64,000 bases of DNA from JBKHXF01 sp046566145 (lineage in GTDB: Bacteria; Actinomycetota; Nitriliruptoria; Nitriliruptorales; Nitriliruptoraceae), in contig JBKHXF010000008.1 in assembly GCA_046566145.1 (NCBI GenBank), forward strand, positions 226,900 to 290,899. The letters run 5' to 3'. Below are positions 40,732 through 50,600 of the stretch, piece by piece. Numbering within the stretch: position 1 is the first letter of the stretch; every line of letters begins with the position of its first letter. Below the pieces are notes generated by a model that was given only the letters and a program-made list of their open reading frames with translations, was not told the origin of the DNA and did no database searches. A program made the translations under genes and the position numbers.

Positions 40732-41835
40732 TCACTCCTCCTCGTCGGCCGTCACGGCGCGTACCGCCACCGGCCGGCGCAGCCCCACCCCGCGGATGCG
40801 GGTCGGCAGGATCCGCCGCACGTCGAACTCGCGGGCGAGCACGTCCACGAGCCCCTCGTCGGCGAGCACGCTCCACGGGCGGGCGAGGTCGGTGAGCCGC
40901 GCGGCCATGTTCACCGGCGGGCCGAAGAAGTCGCCCTCCCGCACGAGCACGGAGCCGGCGGCGAGCCCCGCCCGCAGGGGCGCCTCGGCGAGCTCCTCGA
41001 CCTCGTGGGTGAGCGCGAGGCAGGTCCGCGCCAGGTCGCCGACGTGCCCGGACACCAGCATCACGGCGTCGCCGAGGTACTTCACGACCGACACGCTCGG
41101 GTCGGCGCCGACGATGGCGACGACCCGGTCCTCGAACACGTCCAGCAGGTGGTCGAGGCCCGACGGGTCGACCCGGGACGACAGGGCGGTGTAGCCGACG
41201 ACGTCGACGAAGGCGACGGCGACGTCGACCTCCTGCCCCTCGGCGCGTGCCGCGATCGCCGACAGCTCCGAGTTGAGCTCGGCCTGCAGGGCGAGGCGGT
41301 AGGTGCGCTCGAGCAGCTCGCGGGCGACCGGCTCCAGCGCCTTCGCGGTCTCGGCCAGGGCGACCGACACGGTGAGGTCGTCCGCGCCGGCCTGACGCAT
41401 CGGCAGCACGAGCTCGTCGCGGATGGTCGACAGGTCGGAGCGCGCCACGGCGGCCAGCGCGGCGCCGCGGGCCCGGGCCGAGCGGACCACGGCCGAGACG
41501 GGCATGACCTCGAGCAGCCGGGAGAGCAGCTGGGCGTAGCGAAGGTCGGCGTCGCTGTACCCGTCGGGCAGCGGGATGCCGAGCGCGCTGCGGACCTCGG
41601 TGATGACGTCGGCGGGGACCCCGCTTCGCTCGGCGAGGTCCTCGAGGGTGTGGGTGGGCTCCTCGCCCATGGCGACCGCGGCCAGGACCAGCGGCACGCG
41701 GTTCTGCTCGACCGCGCGCTCGGCACGCTCCCGCGGCACCCCGAGCTCCACGAGCGCGTCGACGGTCTCCCGGTCCTCGTCGGACATCTCGCCGGGGGAC
41801 GCGACGTGGACCTCGCCGAGGGCGTCGACGACCAT
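40732..41835 (-). CDS. Class III adenylate/guanylate cyclase with N-terminal regulatory domain
   Basis: A 367-residue cyclase. Residues about 1-90 resemble the adenylate cyclase regulatory domain known from mycobacterial Rv1264 (TLEDLAERSGV, ALGIPLPDGYSDADLRYAQLL). The C-terminal catalytic domain begins at AVAFVDVVGYTALS with the first metal aspartate, then KYLGDAVMLVS with the second, and FFGPPVNMAARL. No transmembrane segment is present, so it is soluble. The start is uncertain: ATG 41835 matches the domain boundary. A TAGCCT -10 at 41983-41978 would leave a long leader, and an in-frame CTG at 41916 preceded by AGGGA could add 27 residues. Confidence 0.78.
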   Translation of the reverse strand: MVVDALGEVHVASPGEMSDEDRETVDALVELGVPRERAERAVEQNRVPLVLAAVAMGEEPTHTLEDLAERSGVPADVITEVRSALGIPLPDGYSDADLRYAQLLSRLLEVMPVSAVVRSARARGAALAAVARSDLSTIRDELVLPMRQAGADDLTVSVALAETAKALEPVARELLERTYRLALQAELNSELSAIAARAEGQEVDVAVAFVDVVGYTALSSRVDPSGLDHLLDVFEDRVVAIVGADPSVSVVKYLGDAVMLVSGHVGDLARTCLALTHEVEELAEAPLRAGLAAGSVLVREGDFFGPPVNMAARLTDLARPWSVLADEGLVDVLAREFDVRRILPTRIRGVGLRRPVAVRAVTADEEE

Positions 41836-41977
41836 CCGGGGCAGCTGCCCGGTGAGCTCGGCCGCCCGGGTCCGGCGCGGGGCGGCGTCGTCCGTGGAGC
41901 CGGTGTCCTCCGCCAGCGCCGTCCCTGTCGTCGTGCCGGCCGTGGTGCCGGGGCCCGGTCGTCGGGTCCGGGGACGG

Positions 41978-41983
41978 AGGCTA
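41978..41983 (-). promoter_or_regulatory. -10 element upstream of the cyclase gene
   Basis: Minus-strand TAGCCT lies between the ceramidase-like gene's stop and the cyclase, giving a predicted start of transcription near 41971. There is no AUG or GUG in frame before 41835. Confidence 0.4.
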
Positions 41984-42004
41984 CTCGGGACGGGTGGGGT
42001 CGGG

Positions 42005-43708
42005 TCAGCGCAGCCCGGCGAGCATCTCCAGCTGCGTCTCGAGCACCATGTCACCGAAGCAGTGGTCGAGGGCGTAGCTGTCCTCGTAGTTCACGAAGAC
42101 GAAGCCGCCGGCGCCGAACCCGAGGCCCTGCTGGCCGACCCGCGAGTGCTCGAACGACTGCGGGATGTAGCCGAGCGAGTCGTTCGCCTGCCCGAGCGGC
42201 ATGGTCACCCGGGCGCCCGAGCGTTCCTTGACCGTGTTGGTCAGGTTCGCGAACACCTCGCCGGGCCCGGTCGTGATCGCGAGGTCCTGGCCGACCCAGG
42301 CAGCGGTGACCGGGACGTTGACCGAGTAGGGGGACGACGAGACGCAGGGCGCCGTGTCCGGCTCCTTGCCCGTCCGCACCATCGCCGGCTTCGGGCTGAA
42401 CAGGTGGTCGAAGAAGCCGGGGACCCCGAGGGCCGTCAGCGGCACGTTCGTCGCCGGCTGGTCCCAGGTCCGCTGCTCGAACCGGACGTCGGTGTCGGTG
42501 AGGACGTGGCCCTCCCCGGCAGGCGGCAGGAGCGCCGCGAGCCCCGTCCCCATCGTCTCGCGCGGCCCGGCCCCCGAGAGGTTGCCCAGGCCCGTCATGA
42601 TCTGCATGCCGACGCCACCGAAGCGGTCCTCCAGCGCACGGACGAACAGGCCGGGCCAGTCCGGGTGGGCGACGCCGTCGTTGGTCCCGAAGCGCGTCGG
42701 GTGGGCGGCGTAGGCGCCGAGCGTGGCGATCACCTCGGGGGCGCCGCCCGGCCCGCGCACCACCGTCCCGCCCGGTCCGGTCGCGAGCGCCCGCAGCCAT
42801 CCGACCTGCTGCTCCTCGGCGGAGCGGTAGGTGTCACGACGGTCCGCGTTGAACTCCCGCGCCCGCTCCTCCCCCACCTCGAGGACGGCGGGACGCGCGG
42901 TCGTGACCGCGGTCGTGATCGCCTCCTCGATGGCGTCGGTGACCTGCGCCATGTACCAGTCGGGGACGAAGCCCCAGCCGCCGATCAGGTCGGGCGCCGA
43001 GTGGGCGTGCGTCGCCGCGATGACGATGCCGGCCGGGTCGATGCCGAGCTCGCCGCCGAGGCGCTCGGCGATCTGCTTGGCCCCGCAGTCGTCGCACTTC
43101 GAGCCGTACTCCCAGAAGTGCCCCTCCGCGTCGATGACCGAGAGGACGAGGGTGTCCTCGCCGTCGGTCAGCGCGACGGCCCGGACCCACAGCCCGAGCT
43201 CGGTGTCGAACGCGGTCACCGGGTTCATCGGGCCGATCCCGAACCCGCCCATGTAGATGCAGTCCGGGTTCTCGGGCCAGGGCGAGCCGGTGTGCGCGAT
43301 GTGGTCGAGCTCGTCGAGGGGCTCGCCGAGCAGCTCCTGCACGTAGCCGGGGGAGAGCGTGGCGCACTCGGCGCGGTCGGTCTCCCAACGGCCGCCGTAG
43401 TCCTCGGGGCGTGGGTGGATCGACACCCGCGCGGCCCCGACGGCGAGCCCGGTGGGACCGAGCGCCGTCGTGGAGGCGGTGACCACGTCGTCGCCCTCGG
43501 CGCCGGACCCGGCGAGGTCGGCCAGCGTCGCGTCGAGCGCGTCCAGCGCGGCAGGGTCCGCCCCCGCCTCCGCGCCGGCGGTCGGCACGCCACCGACGGG
43601 GGTGGCGCGCGGCGCCGGCACGACGACGGCGCCGGCCCAGGCGACGCCGAGGGTGAGCGCGCCCGTCAGGGCGGCCACGAGGGCACGGCGGAGGTGGGAC
43701 CTGGTCAC
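42005..43708 (-). CDS. Exported neutral/alkaline ceramidase-like hydrolase
   Basis: A 567-residue exported protein with a signal peptide (hydrophobic residues about 10-32). It matches the neutral ceramidase family: GAARVSIHP near the start, MGGFGIGPMNPV, the metal-binding IAATHAHSAPDLIGG region, and later GAYAAHPTRFG and ANDSLGYIPQSFE. Several cysteines could form disulfides (SKCDDCGAKQ, CVSSSPYS). Typical bacterial neutral ceramidases are about 650 residues, so the C-terminal immunoglobulin-like domain is probably absent. The substrate may be a sphingolipid or another N-acyl lipid. GTG 43708 has GGGAG 7 bases upstream. Confidence 0.7.
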   Translation of the reverse strand: MTRSHLRRALVAALTGALTLGVAWAGAVVVPAPRATPVGGVPTAGAEAGADPAALDALDATLADLAGSGAEGDDVVTASTTALGPTGLAVGAARVSIHPRPEDYGGRWETDRAECATLSPGYVQELLGEPLDELDHIAHTGSPWPENPDCIYMGGFGIGPMNPVTAFDTELGLWVRAVALTDGEDTLVLSVIDAEGHFWEYGSKCDDCGAKQIAERLGGELGIDPAGIVIAATHAHSAPDLIGGWGFVPDWYMAQVTDAIEEAITTAVTTARPAVLEVGEERAREFNADRRDTYRSAEEQQVGWLRALATGPGGTVVRGPGGAPEVIATLGAYAAHPTRFGTNDGVAHPDWPGLFVRALEDRFGGVGMQIMTGLGNLSGAGPRETMGTGLAALLPPAGEGHVLTDTDVRFEQRTWDQPATNVPLTALGVPGFFDHLFSPKPAMVRTGKEPDTAPCVSSSPYSVNVPVTAAWVGQDLAITTGPGEVFANLTNTVKERSGARVTMPLGQANDSLGYIPQSFEHSRVGQQGLGFGAGGFVFVNYEDSYALDHCFGDMVLETQLEMLAGLR

Positions 43709-44037
43709 GGCGATCTCCCTGCACGGCGACACGCGGGCCGCCACGACCCGCACGTGAGGGGTTCCCCGCCCGGACGCCGACCTCCTGCTCGCTGCGCGTC
43801 CGGAACGCCGGACCTGACGGGCGCTGGACGGGATCCGGTATGCGCCAGCCGCGCTTCGAGGTCAAGCAGGCCGCAAGAACCGCCCTGGGACGTGACCGGT
43901 CACGGACCGAGGTCGCTGGACTACTCACGATGGGTCATGCTGTCAGCGGCCGAGCCGCGACGGGGGTGGCCCCGACACGGTCCGCGCGCGAGGGGACAGG
44001 ACCGACCCGGCAGCCAGCCGGACGGAGGGACCGACCG
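43709..44037. other. Divergent intergenic region with a 14-bp palindrome
   Basis: A 329-base gap between the ceramidase-like gene and the receiver/HD-GYP operon. I see no supported gene. It contains CGTGACCGGTCACG at 43891-43904, a perfect 14-bp palindrome that may be a regulator site. No clear TANNNT promoter could be assigned on either strand. Confidence 0.6.
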
Positions 44038-44424
44038 ATGCACCCGAGCGCCACCCTGCTGGTCGTCGAGGACGACGAGCCGATCCGCGACCTCGTCATC
44101 GCGACCGTGCCCGACCACTGGGCGGTCGTCGCCGCCGCCGACATCGAGACCGCCATGGCGCTGGCCGAGGAACACCAGCCCAACCTCGCGGTCCTCGACC
44201 TGCACCTGCCGGGTGGCACCGGCGTGACCCTGTGCACCCGGTTGCGCGGACGCTTCGGCACGGGCCTGCACATCGCCATGCTGACCGCCGATCCGACGGA
44301 GGACGCACGCCGCGACGCCATCGCTGCCGGGGCCGACGCGTTCCTCACCAAGCCGTTCTCCCCCGTCAAGCTGATCGAGCTGCTCGAGACCTGGAGCCGA
44401 CACCGGCGGGAGCCCGTCCGGTGA
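44038..44424 (+). CDS. Stand-alone receiver-domain response regulator
   Basis: A 128-residue single receiver domain with the acidic pair EDDE at residues 11-14, phosphoacceptor D54 (AVLDLHLPGG), T at MLTAD and K105 in FLTKPF. No output domain is present. The overlapping gene next to it encodes an HD-GYP protein, so the pair may together act as one phospho-controlled c-di-GMP hydrolase. The ATG at 44038 has GGAGG 8 bases upstream; the stop overlaps the next start by 4 bases. Confidence 0.85.
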   Translation: MHPSATLLVVEDDEPIRDLVIATVPDHWAVVAAADIETAMALAEEHQPNLAVLDLHLPGGTGVTLCTRLRGRFGTGLHIAMLTADPTEDARRDAIAAGADAFLTKPFSPVKLIELLETWSRHRREPVR

Positions 44425-45663
44425 GCGCCCCCGACCGGCCGGAGGACGCCCTGCTCGACGTGCAGGCGCCGAGCAGCGAGGCGCTCGCCGCCCAGCTCCG
44501 CCTCTACGCGCTCGACCTCAAGCGGACCCTCGCCGACGCCCGTGCGACCGCCGAGGAGCTCGCGCGCACCCACCTCGAGACGGTGGCGGCGCTCGCCACC
44601 GCGGTGGAGACGCGCGACAGCGTCACGGGGGGGCACATCTACCGGGTGGCGAACTCGGGGGCGCTGCTCGCCGACGTCGTGGCCCCGGAGCTCCGTGACG
44701 ACCCCCAGCTCGTCTACGGGTTCCTGCTGCACGACATCGGCAAGATCGGCGTCCCCGACGCGGTGCTGAACAAGCCGGGCTCGCTCGACGAGGACGAGTG
44801 GGTGCAGATGCGCGCCCACGTCACGCACGGGGTCCGCTTCGTCAGCGGCGTCAGCTTCCTGCGACCGGCGCTGTCGATCATCGCCACGCACCACGAGGCC
44901 GTCGACGGCAGCGGGTACCCGGCCGGCCTGCGGGGGACCCAGATCCCGCTCGCCGCGCGGATGTTCTCGATCTGCGACGCGTTCGACGCGATGATCCACG
45001 ACCGGCCCTACCGGGTCGGCATGTCGGTCGACCGCGCCCTGTCGGTCCTCGCGGACGCAGCCGGCCGGCAGTTCGACCCCGACCTCGTGGCGTCCTTCAC
45101 CTCCATCGTCGACCGCGTGGTCGACATCCCCCTCATGCCGGGTCTCCCCGAGCTCATCGCGCCCCGTGCCACCGCCTCCGACGCGGCCGTGCCGCTCTCG
45201 AGCGGCGCGCTGTTCGACATGCTCGACGAGGCCGTGGTCCTGCTCTCCCCGGAGGGGATCGTCAGCGACGTCAACGCGTCCGCGCTGGAGCTGCTCGACC
45301 TCGCCGGCCCCCCCCGTCGGGATGCGGCTCGAGGAGCTCGCGCTCCGGGCGCAGTCGGCCTTCGCGGACCCCGCGGAGGCCGGCGCGGTGCTCGGCACCC
45401 TCGAGCACGACCTGCTCGGCCCGCCCCGCTCGGGGACGCTGGAGGGCACTCGCGGACGGACCATGACCTGGCGCTCGAACACGCTGCGCGAGGCCGGTCG
45501 GGTCGTCGGCCGGGTCCTGATGCTGCGGGCCGAGGGCGGCATCGAGCCGCCGGTCGCGCACGACCCGGTGGCGCGCGCCGGCGAGCTGCAGGACCGACTG
45601 CTGCGCGATCTCGGGGACGCCGCCGCGGACGGGCAGCTCCCCCCGCCCGCCGAGGGTCCCTGA
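44421..45663 (+). CDS. HD-GYP domain protein with C-terminal PAS-like domain, frameshifted at a C8 tract
   Basis: An HD-GYP phosphodiesterase, probably hydrolysing c-di-GMP. The intact first part has an N-terminal helix and then the HD-GYP domain: GGHIYRVAN, HDIGKIGVPDAVLNKPG, and HHEAVDGSGYPAG. From about residue 265 a PAS-like segment begins (FDMLDEAVVLLSPEGIVSDVNASALELL), but at a run of eight C residues (45308-45315) the frame changes. In the original frame the protein becomes an unlikely arginine/proline-rich tail ending at 45764. After skipping one C it continues in PAS-like sequence (VGMRLEELALRA, then MTWRSNTLREAGRVVG) to a stop at 45663. GTG 44421 overlaps the receiver gene's stop (GTGA). 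Confidence 0.8.
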
Positions 45664-45687
45664 GGGTGCGGCGAGCCGACCGGTGGG

Positions 45688-46080
45688 TCAGGCCCGCACG
45701 ATCGGGGCACGCCCCGCGGCGCGGCGCAGCGCGTCGGCGAGGTGCTGCTGGTCGCCCGACTTGAGCACCAGCTCGACGTCGAACCGCTCGGTCTGCTCGC
45801 GGGCGTAGGCACCGGCGACCGCGGTGTAGGCCACGATGCCGACCTCGGGGTGCGACTCCCGGAGCGCCTCGATGGCCTCGAACCCGTTCATGCGTGGCAT
45901 GAGCAGGTCGAGGGCGATCGCGTCGGGCGGGTCCTCGGCGACCAGCTCCAGGGCCTCCAACCCGTCGCCGGCGGTTCCCACCACGGTGAGCCCGGGGTAG
46001 GTCCCGAGCTGCACGCGGAGCAGCACCCGGAAGTCGACGTCGTCGTCGACCACAAGGACCCGCACGTCCCCATCCGGCAT
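45688..46080 (-). CDS. Stand-alone receiver-domain response regulator
   Basis: A 130-residue single receiver domain of the NarL-type sequence style. It has acidic residues at 12-14, phosphoacceptor D58 in ALDLLMPRMNG, YTA near residue 85 and K in LVLKSGD. There is no output domain, so it may signal to an unlinked kinase or enzyme. The ATG at 46080 has GAAGG about 7 bases upstream and its own TACGCT -10 at 46132-46127. It lies after the photolyase gene on the same strand and converges with the HD-GYP gene. Confidence 0.85.
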   Translation of the reverse strand: MPDGDVRVLVVDDDVDFRVLLRVQLGTYPGLTVVGTAGDGLEALELVAEDPPDAIALDLLMPRMNGFEAIEALRESHPEVGIVAYTAVAGAYAREQTERFDVELVLKSGDQQHLADALRRAAGRAPIVRA

Positions 46081-46126
46081 CCCAGCACCTTCGTCGGGCC
46101 ACCCGCACGGCGGCAGGTGGCCCCGT

Positions 46127-46132
46127 AGCGTA
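46127..46132 (-). promoter_or_regulatory. -10 element of the receiver gene
   Basis: Minus-strand TACGCT lies in the 62-base gap after the photolyase gene and 47 bases before the ATG at 46080. Confidence 0.4.
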
Positions 46133-46142
46133 GGCGATGCGG

Positions 46143-47510
46143 TCAACCGGCGTCCCGCGCCTCGAGGAACCTCTGCCGCGCATCCGCGTGGTCCACGATC
46201 GGCGGGGGGTAGTCGGTGGAGCTCCCGGCGAGGTTGGTGTGGGGCTCGTGGACCTCGTCGTCGGCGAGGTCGGCGAGCTCCTCGACGAACCGCCTGATGT
46301 AGCCCGCGCCGTTGTACTTCGTGGACTGCGTCCACGGGTTGAACATCCGGTTCGGCCTCGAGTCGGTGCCGGTGCCGGCCGTCCACTGCCACTGGGCGCG
46401 GTTGTTCGCGACGTCGCCGTCCACCAGCCAGCGCTCGAACCACGCGGCCCCGACGCGCCAGTCGACGTAGAGGTGCTTGGTCAGGAACGAGGCGGTGATC
46501 ATCCGCGCGCGGTTGTGCATGTAGCCCTCGCGCTGCAGCTGCCGCATGCCCGCGTCGACCACCGGGTAGCCGGTGCGGCCCGCCTGCCAGGCCTCGATCG
46601 CGTCCTCGTCGTCGCGCCAGCGGTCGTGCCTGGTGCGGTAGTCCCGCCTCGGCAGCTCCGGGAAGCCCCACAGCAGCTGGTGGTTGTAGTCCCGCCAGCA
46701 CAGCTCCTGCAGGAAGCCGTCGTGCCCGCGCCGGCGGCGGTCCACCCGGTCGGCGACCTCGACCGGGCTGATCGTGCCGAAGTGCAGGTCGGCGGAGAGG
46801 CGTGAGGTCCCCTCGGCGGAGAGGTCGTTGCGAGCCTCCTCGTACGCCTCGATCGGGCCGGCGAACCACGCGTCGAGGCGGGCGCGGGCACGGGCCTCCC
46901 CGCCGCGCTGCAGCTCGGGCGAGGGGTCGCCCTCGACGAGGTCGCCGAGCGCCGGCAGGTCGCCGCCGGCGTCGAGGTCGTCGGGCAGCACGATGCCGTC
47001 CGGGACCGGCCGCACCTCGCGGACCGGGGCCTCCACCCAGCGGCGCCAGTACGGCGTGAACACCTTGAAGAAGTCCCCGCTGGTCGGGGCGACCGCGCCG
47101 GCGGCGTGGACCGTGACGCCGGGATGGGCCTCGACGGTGGCGCCGTCGCCCCGTACCTCGGTCAGGACGTCGCGCAGCCGCTGCTCGCGCCGGCGGCCGT
47201 AGGCGGACACCTCGGCGGTCAGGTGCACCGTGTCGGCCCCGGTCGCGGCGACGACGGCGGCGACCTCGTCCGCGACGTCGCCGCGCCGCAGCACGAGGTC
47301 GGCACCGAGGTCGCGCAGCGACCCGCGCAGGTCCTCGAGGCAGTCGAGCAGGAACGCGACCCGGTTGGGTGCCGCGTACGGGGAGGACAGGATCGCGTCG
47401 TCGAACACGAACAGCGGCACGACGCGGTCGGCCGCGCCGGTGGCCGCGTGCAGCGCCGGGTGGTCGTGGACCCGCAGGTCCCGGGTGAACAGCACGACGT
47501 GGGTCGTCAA
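46143..47510 (-). CDS. phr: Deoxyribodipyrimidine photolyase
   Basis: A 455-residue photolyase/cryptochrome-family protein. The N-terminal antenna domain has VVLFTRDLRVHDHPAL. The C-terminal FAD domain has ELCWRDYNHQLL, GRTGYPVVDAGMRQL, MHNRARMITASFL, NNRAQWQWTAGTGTDS and RMFNPWTQSTKYN, all canonical for class I CPD photolyase. It repairs UV dimers using blue light. The start is a TTG at 47510 with GAGG 5 bases upstream. It is divergent from lhr across a 158-base region holding a 16-bp palindrome. Confidence 0.92.
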   Translation of the reverse strand: MTTHVVLFTRDLRVHDHPALHAATGAADRVVPLFVFDDAILSSPYAAPNRVAFLLDCLEDLRGSLRDLGADLVLRRGDVADEVAAVVAATGADTVHLTAEVSAYGRRREQRLRDVLTEVRGDGATVEAHPGVTVHAAGAVAPTSGDFFKVFTPYWRRWVEAPVREVRPVPDGIVLPDDLDAGGDLPALGDLVEGDPSPELQRGGEARARARLDAWFAGPIEAYEEARNDLSAEGTSRLSADLHFGTISPVEVADRVDRRRRGHDGFLQELCWRDYNHQLLWGFPELPRRDYRTRHDRWRDDEDAIEAWQAGRTGYPVVDAGMRQLQREGYMHNRARMITASFLTKHLYVDWRVGAAWFERWLVDGDVANNRAQWQWTAGTGTDSRPNRMFNPWTQSTKYNGAGYIRRFVEELADLADDEVHEPHTNLAGSSTDYPPPIVDHADARQRFLEARDAG

Positions 47511-47591
47511 GGTCGCCTCGCTCCGCGGGGGTGGTGCGCCGGTCGGACGTGCCCATCCTGCGCGCCCGATCGAGCCGGTTCGGGGACGGGG

Positions 47592-47607
47592 GGCCGTCCG
47601 GACGGCC
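47592..47607. promoter_or_regulatory. Perfect 16-bp palindrome in the phr-lhr divergent region
   Basis: GGCCGTCCGGACGGCC is a perfect 16-bp inverted repeat between the photolyase and Lhr helicase starts. It could be a regulator binding site shared by two repair genes, but palindromes of G and C arise easily in this composition. Confidence 0.35.
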
Positions 47608-47655
47608 GTCCGGCGGCAGGTGACCGTGCCGGCCGTCGGTGGACGGGCCGAGGGG

Positions 47656-47661
47656 TAGCGT
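47656..47661 (+). promoter_or_regulatory. -10 element of the leaderless lhr promoter
   Basis: TAGCGT is followed by 7 bases and the GTG at 47669, exactly as at hrpB. No ribosome binding site lies between, so translation probably starts on a leaderless mRNA. Confidence 0.5.
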
Positions 47662-47668
47662 GCCCCGG

Positions 47669-50600
47669 GTGAGCTCGACCACGACCCCGGGGACCACCAC
47701 CCCGGGCACCTCGACGGGGGCCGACCCCACCGATCCGGAGGCGCCCGACGCCCGGGTCGACGAGGCGACGGCGGCGGAGGTGCTCGCGCGGTTCTCGCCG
47801 CCGGTGGCCGAGTGGTTCCGCACGACGTTCGCGCTGCCGACCCGCGCGCAGGCGCAGGGCTGGCCGGCCATCGCCGACCGGGAGCACACGCTGATCTGCG
47901 CCCCGACCGGCTCAGGCAAGACCCTGACCGCGTTCCTGCACGGCATCGACCGGCTCATGACGAGCGGACCGCCGGCGGAGCCGGGCACCCGGCTGCTGTA
48001 CGTCTCGCCCCTGAAGGCGCTCGCCACCGACGTCGACCGCAACCTGCGGGCGCCGCTGCACGGGATCCGCCTCGCGGCCGAGCGGCTCGGGGTCGAGGTG
48101 CACGTCCCGACGGTGGGCGTGCGGACCGGCGACACACCGGCGGCGGAGCGCGACCGGATGCGCCGCACCCCGCCCGACATCCTCATCACCACGCCCGAGT
48201 CGCTGTTCCTCTACCTCACCTCCCGGGCGCGCGAGACGCTGCGGACGCTCGACACCGTCATCGTCGACGAGATCCACGCGATGGCGGCCCGAAAGCGCGG
48301 CACCCACCTCGCCCTGTCGCTCGAGCGCCTCGAGGAGGAGGTGCTGCGCGGCGGCACCGACGCGTTCGGCACGTCCACGACCGAGGTCACCCGCGAGGGT
48401 CCCGACGGTCGGCCGGCGCTGGCGCCGCAGCGCATCGCGCTCTCCGCCACGCAGCGGCCGCTGTCGGAGGTGGCGCTGTTCCTCGGCGGGGCGCGCCCGG
48501 ACCCGGAGGGCGAGGCCGACCCCGACACCGGCCGGGTCAGGATGACGCCGAGGCCCGTGACCATCGTCGACGCCGGCGTGCGCAAGCGGCTCGATGTCGA
48601 GGTCGTCGTCCCGGTCGAGGACATGGCCGAGCTCGGCACGCTCGCCCCGCCGGAGCCGACGGGCGGGCCGGCCAGCGTGGTCGGGACCCAGCCGCAGCGC
48701 CGCTCCATCTGGCCGGCGATGCACCCGGAGCTGCTCGACCTCGTCCTGTCGCACCGCTCCACCCTCGTGTTCGTCAACGCCCGCCGGCTCGCCGAGCGGC
48801 TGGCCGCCCGGCTCAACGAGCTGCACCACGAGCGCGAGGTCGCGCGGCGGCTGGAGGAGTCGGGGCTCTCCGCCGACGACGAGGCGGCCGCGCCGCTGCT
48901 CGAGGCCCCGGTCGAGGAGCTCGTCAGGGCCCACCACGGGTCGCTGTCGAAGGACGCCCGGACCCGCATCGAGGACGACCTCAAGGCCGGCCGGCTGCGC
49001 GGCCTCGTGGCGACCAGCTCGCTCGAGCTCGGCATCGACATGGGCGCCATCGACCTGGTGGTGCAGGTCGCCTCCCCCGGCGCGGTGAGCCGCGGGCTGC
49101 AGCGCATCGGGCGCGCCGGGCACCAGGTCGGCGCGCCGAGCCGCGGCAAGCTGTTCCCCAAGTTCCGCGGGGACCTCGTCGAGACGGCGGTGGTGGTGCA
49201 GCGGATGCGCGCCGGCGAGATCGAGTCGACCCGCTTCCCCCGCAACCCCCTCGACGTCCTCGCCCAGCAGGTCGTGGCGATGTCGGCGATGGACGACTGG
49301 GACGTCGACGCGCTCACCACGGTCGTGCGGCGTGCCGCGCCCTACACCGAGCTGTCCACCGACGTGCTGCACGCGACGCTCGACCTGCTCGCCGGCCGCT
49401 ACCCCTCCGACGAGTTCGCCGAGCTGCGGCCCCGGATCGTGTGGGACCGCGTCGCCGGGACGGTGCGCGGCCGGCGCGGCGCGCAGCGCCTCGCGGTCAC
49501 CAACCCCGGGACCATCCCCGACCGTGGCCTGTTCGGGGTGTTCACCCCCGAGGGCGGCCGCGTCGGCGAGCTCGACGAGGAGATGGTCCACGAGTCGCGC
49601 GTCGGCGAGACGTTCGTGCTCGGTGCCTCCACGTGGCGCATCGAGGACATCACCTACGACCGGGTGGTCGTCACGCCGGCGCCGGGCGAGCCGGGGAAGC
49701 TGCCGTTCTGGCACGGCGACGGGCCCGGACGGCCCTACGAGCTCGGTCGGGCGCTCGGCACCTTCCTGCGCGAGGTCGACGCGTCCGCGCAGGAGGATCC
49801 TGACGGCACGCTCACGCGGCTGCGCGAGGAGCACGCGCTCGACCGCCGCGCCGCCGACAACCTGCTGTCGTACCTCGCAGAGCAGCGCGAGGCGACCGGC
49901 GTGCTGCCGACCGACCGCACCATCGTGGTCGAGCGGTTCCGCGACGAGATCGGCGACTGGCGCGTGTGCGTGCTCTCGCCGTTCGGCGCGCAGGTGCACG
50001 CCCCGTGGGCGATGGCCATCGAGCGGGCCCTCATCGCGCAGGGCACCGACCCCGAGGTGATGTGGGCCGACGACGGCATCGTGCTGCGCATCCCCGAGAC
50101 GTTCGACGACCCGTTCGACCTGCTCGACCCGTACGCGGAGAGCGCCGGTGGCGGCGCGCCGGCGGACGGCCGCATCGACACCGACGTGCTGCTCGTCGAC
50201 CCCGACGAGGTCGACCGGCTCGTCACCGAGCAGCTCGCCGGGACCGCGCTCTACACCACCGCCTTCCGGGAGGCGGCCGGGCGCGCCCTGCTGCTGCCCA
50301 AGCGCCGGCCGGACCAGCGCACGGCCCTGTGGCAGCAGCGCCAACGCGCCGCCGACCTGCTGCAGGTCGCGTCCCGCTACCCGACGTTCCCACTGCTGCT
50401 CGAGGCCACCCGCGAGATCCTCCAGGACGTGTTCGACCTCCCCGCGCTGCGCCGGCTCCTCGGCGACCTTCGCAGCCGGAGGGTTCGGGTCGTCGAGGTC
50501 GAGTCCGAGCACGCCTCCCCGTTCGCGTCGAGCCTGCTCTTCTCGTGGGTCGGCCAGTACATGTACGAGTACGACGCGCCGCTGGCGGAGCGGCGCGCCG

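Noticed and set aside
45316..45764. C-terminal tail of the HD-GYP protein in its original frame
   Set aside because: The arginine/proline-rich composition is typical of an out-of-frame reading. The other frame carries PAS-like sequence, so the tail is treated as a frameshift product.
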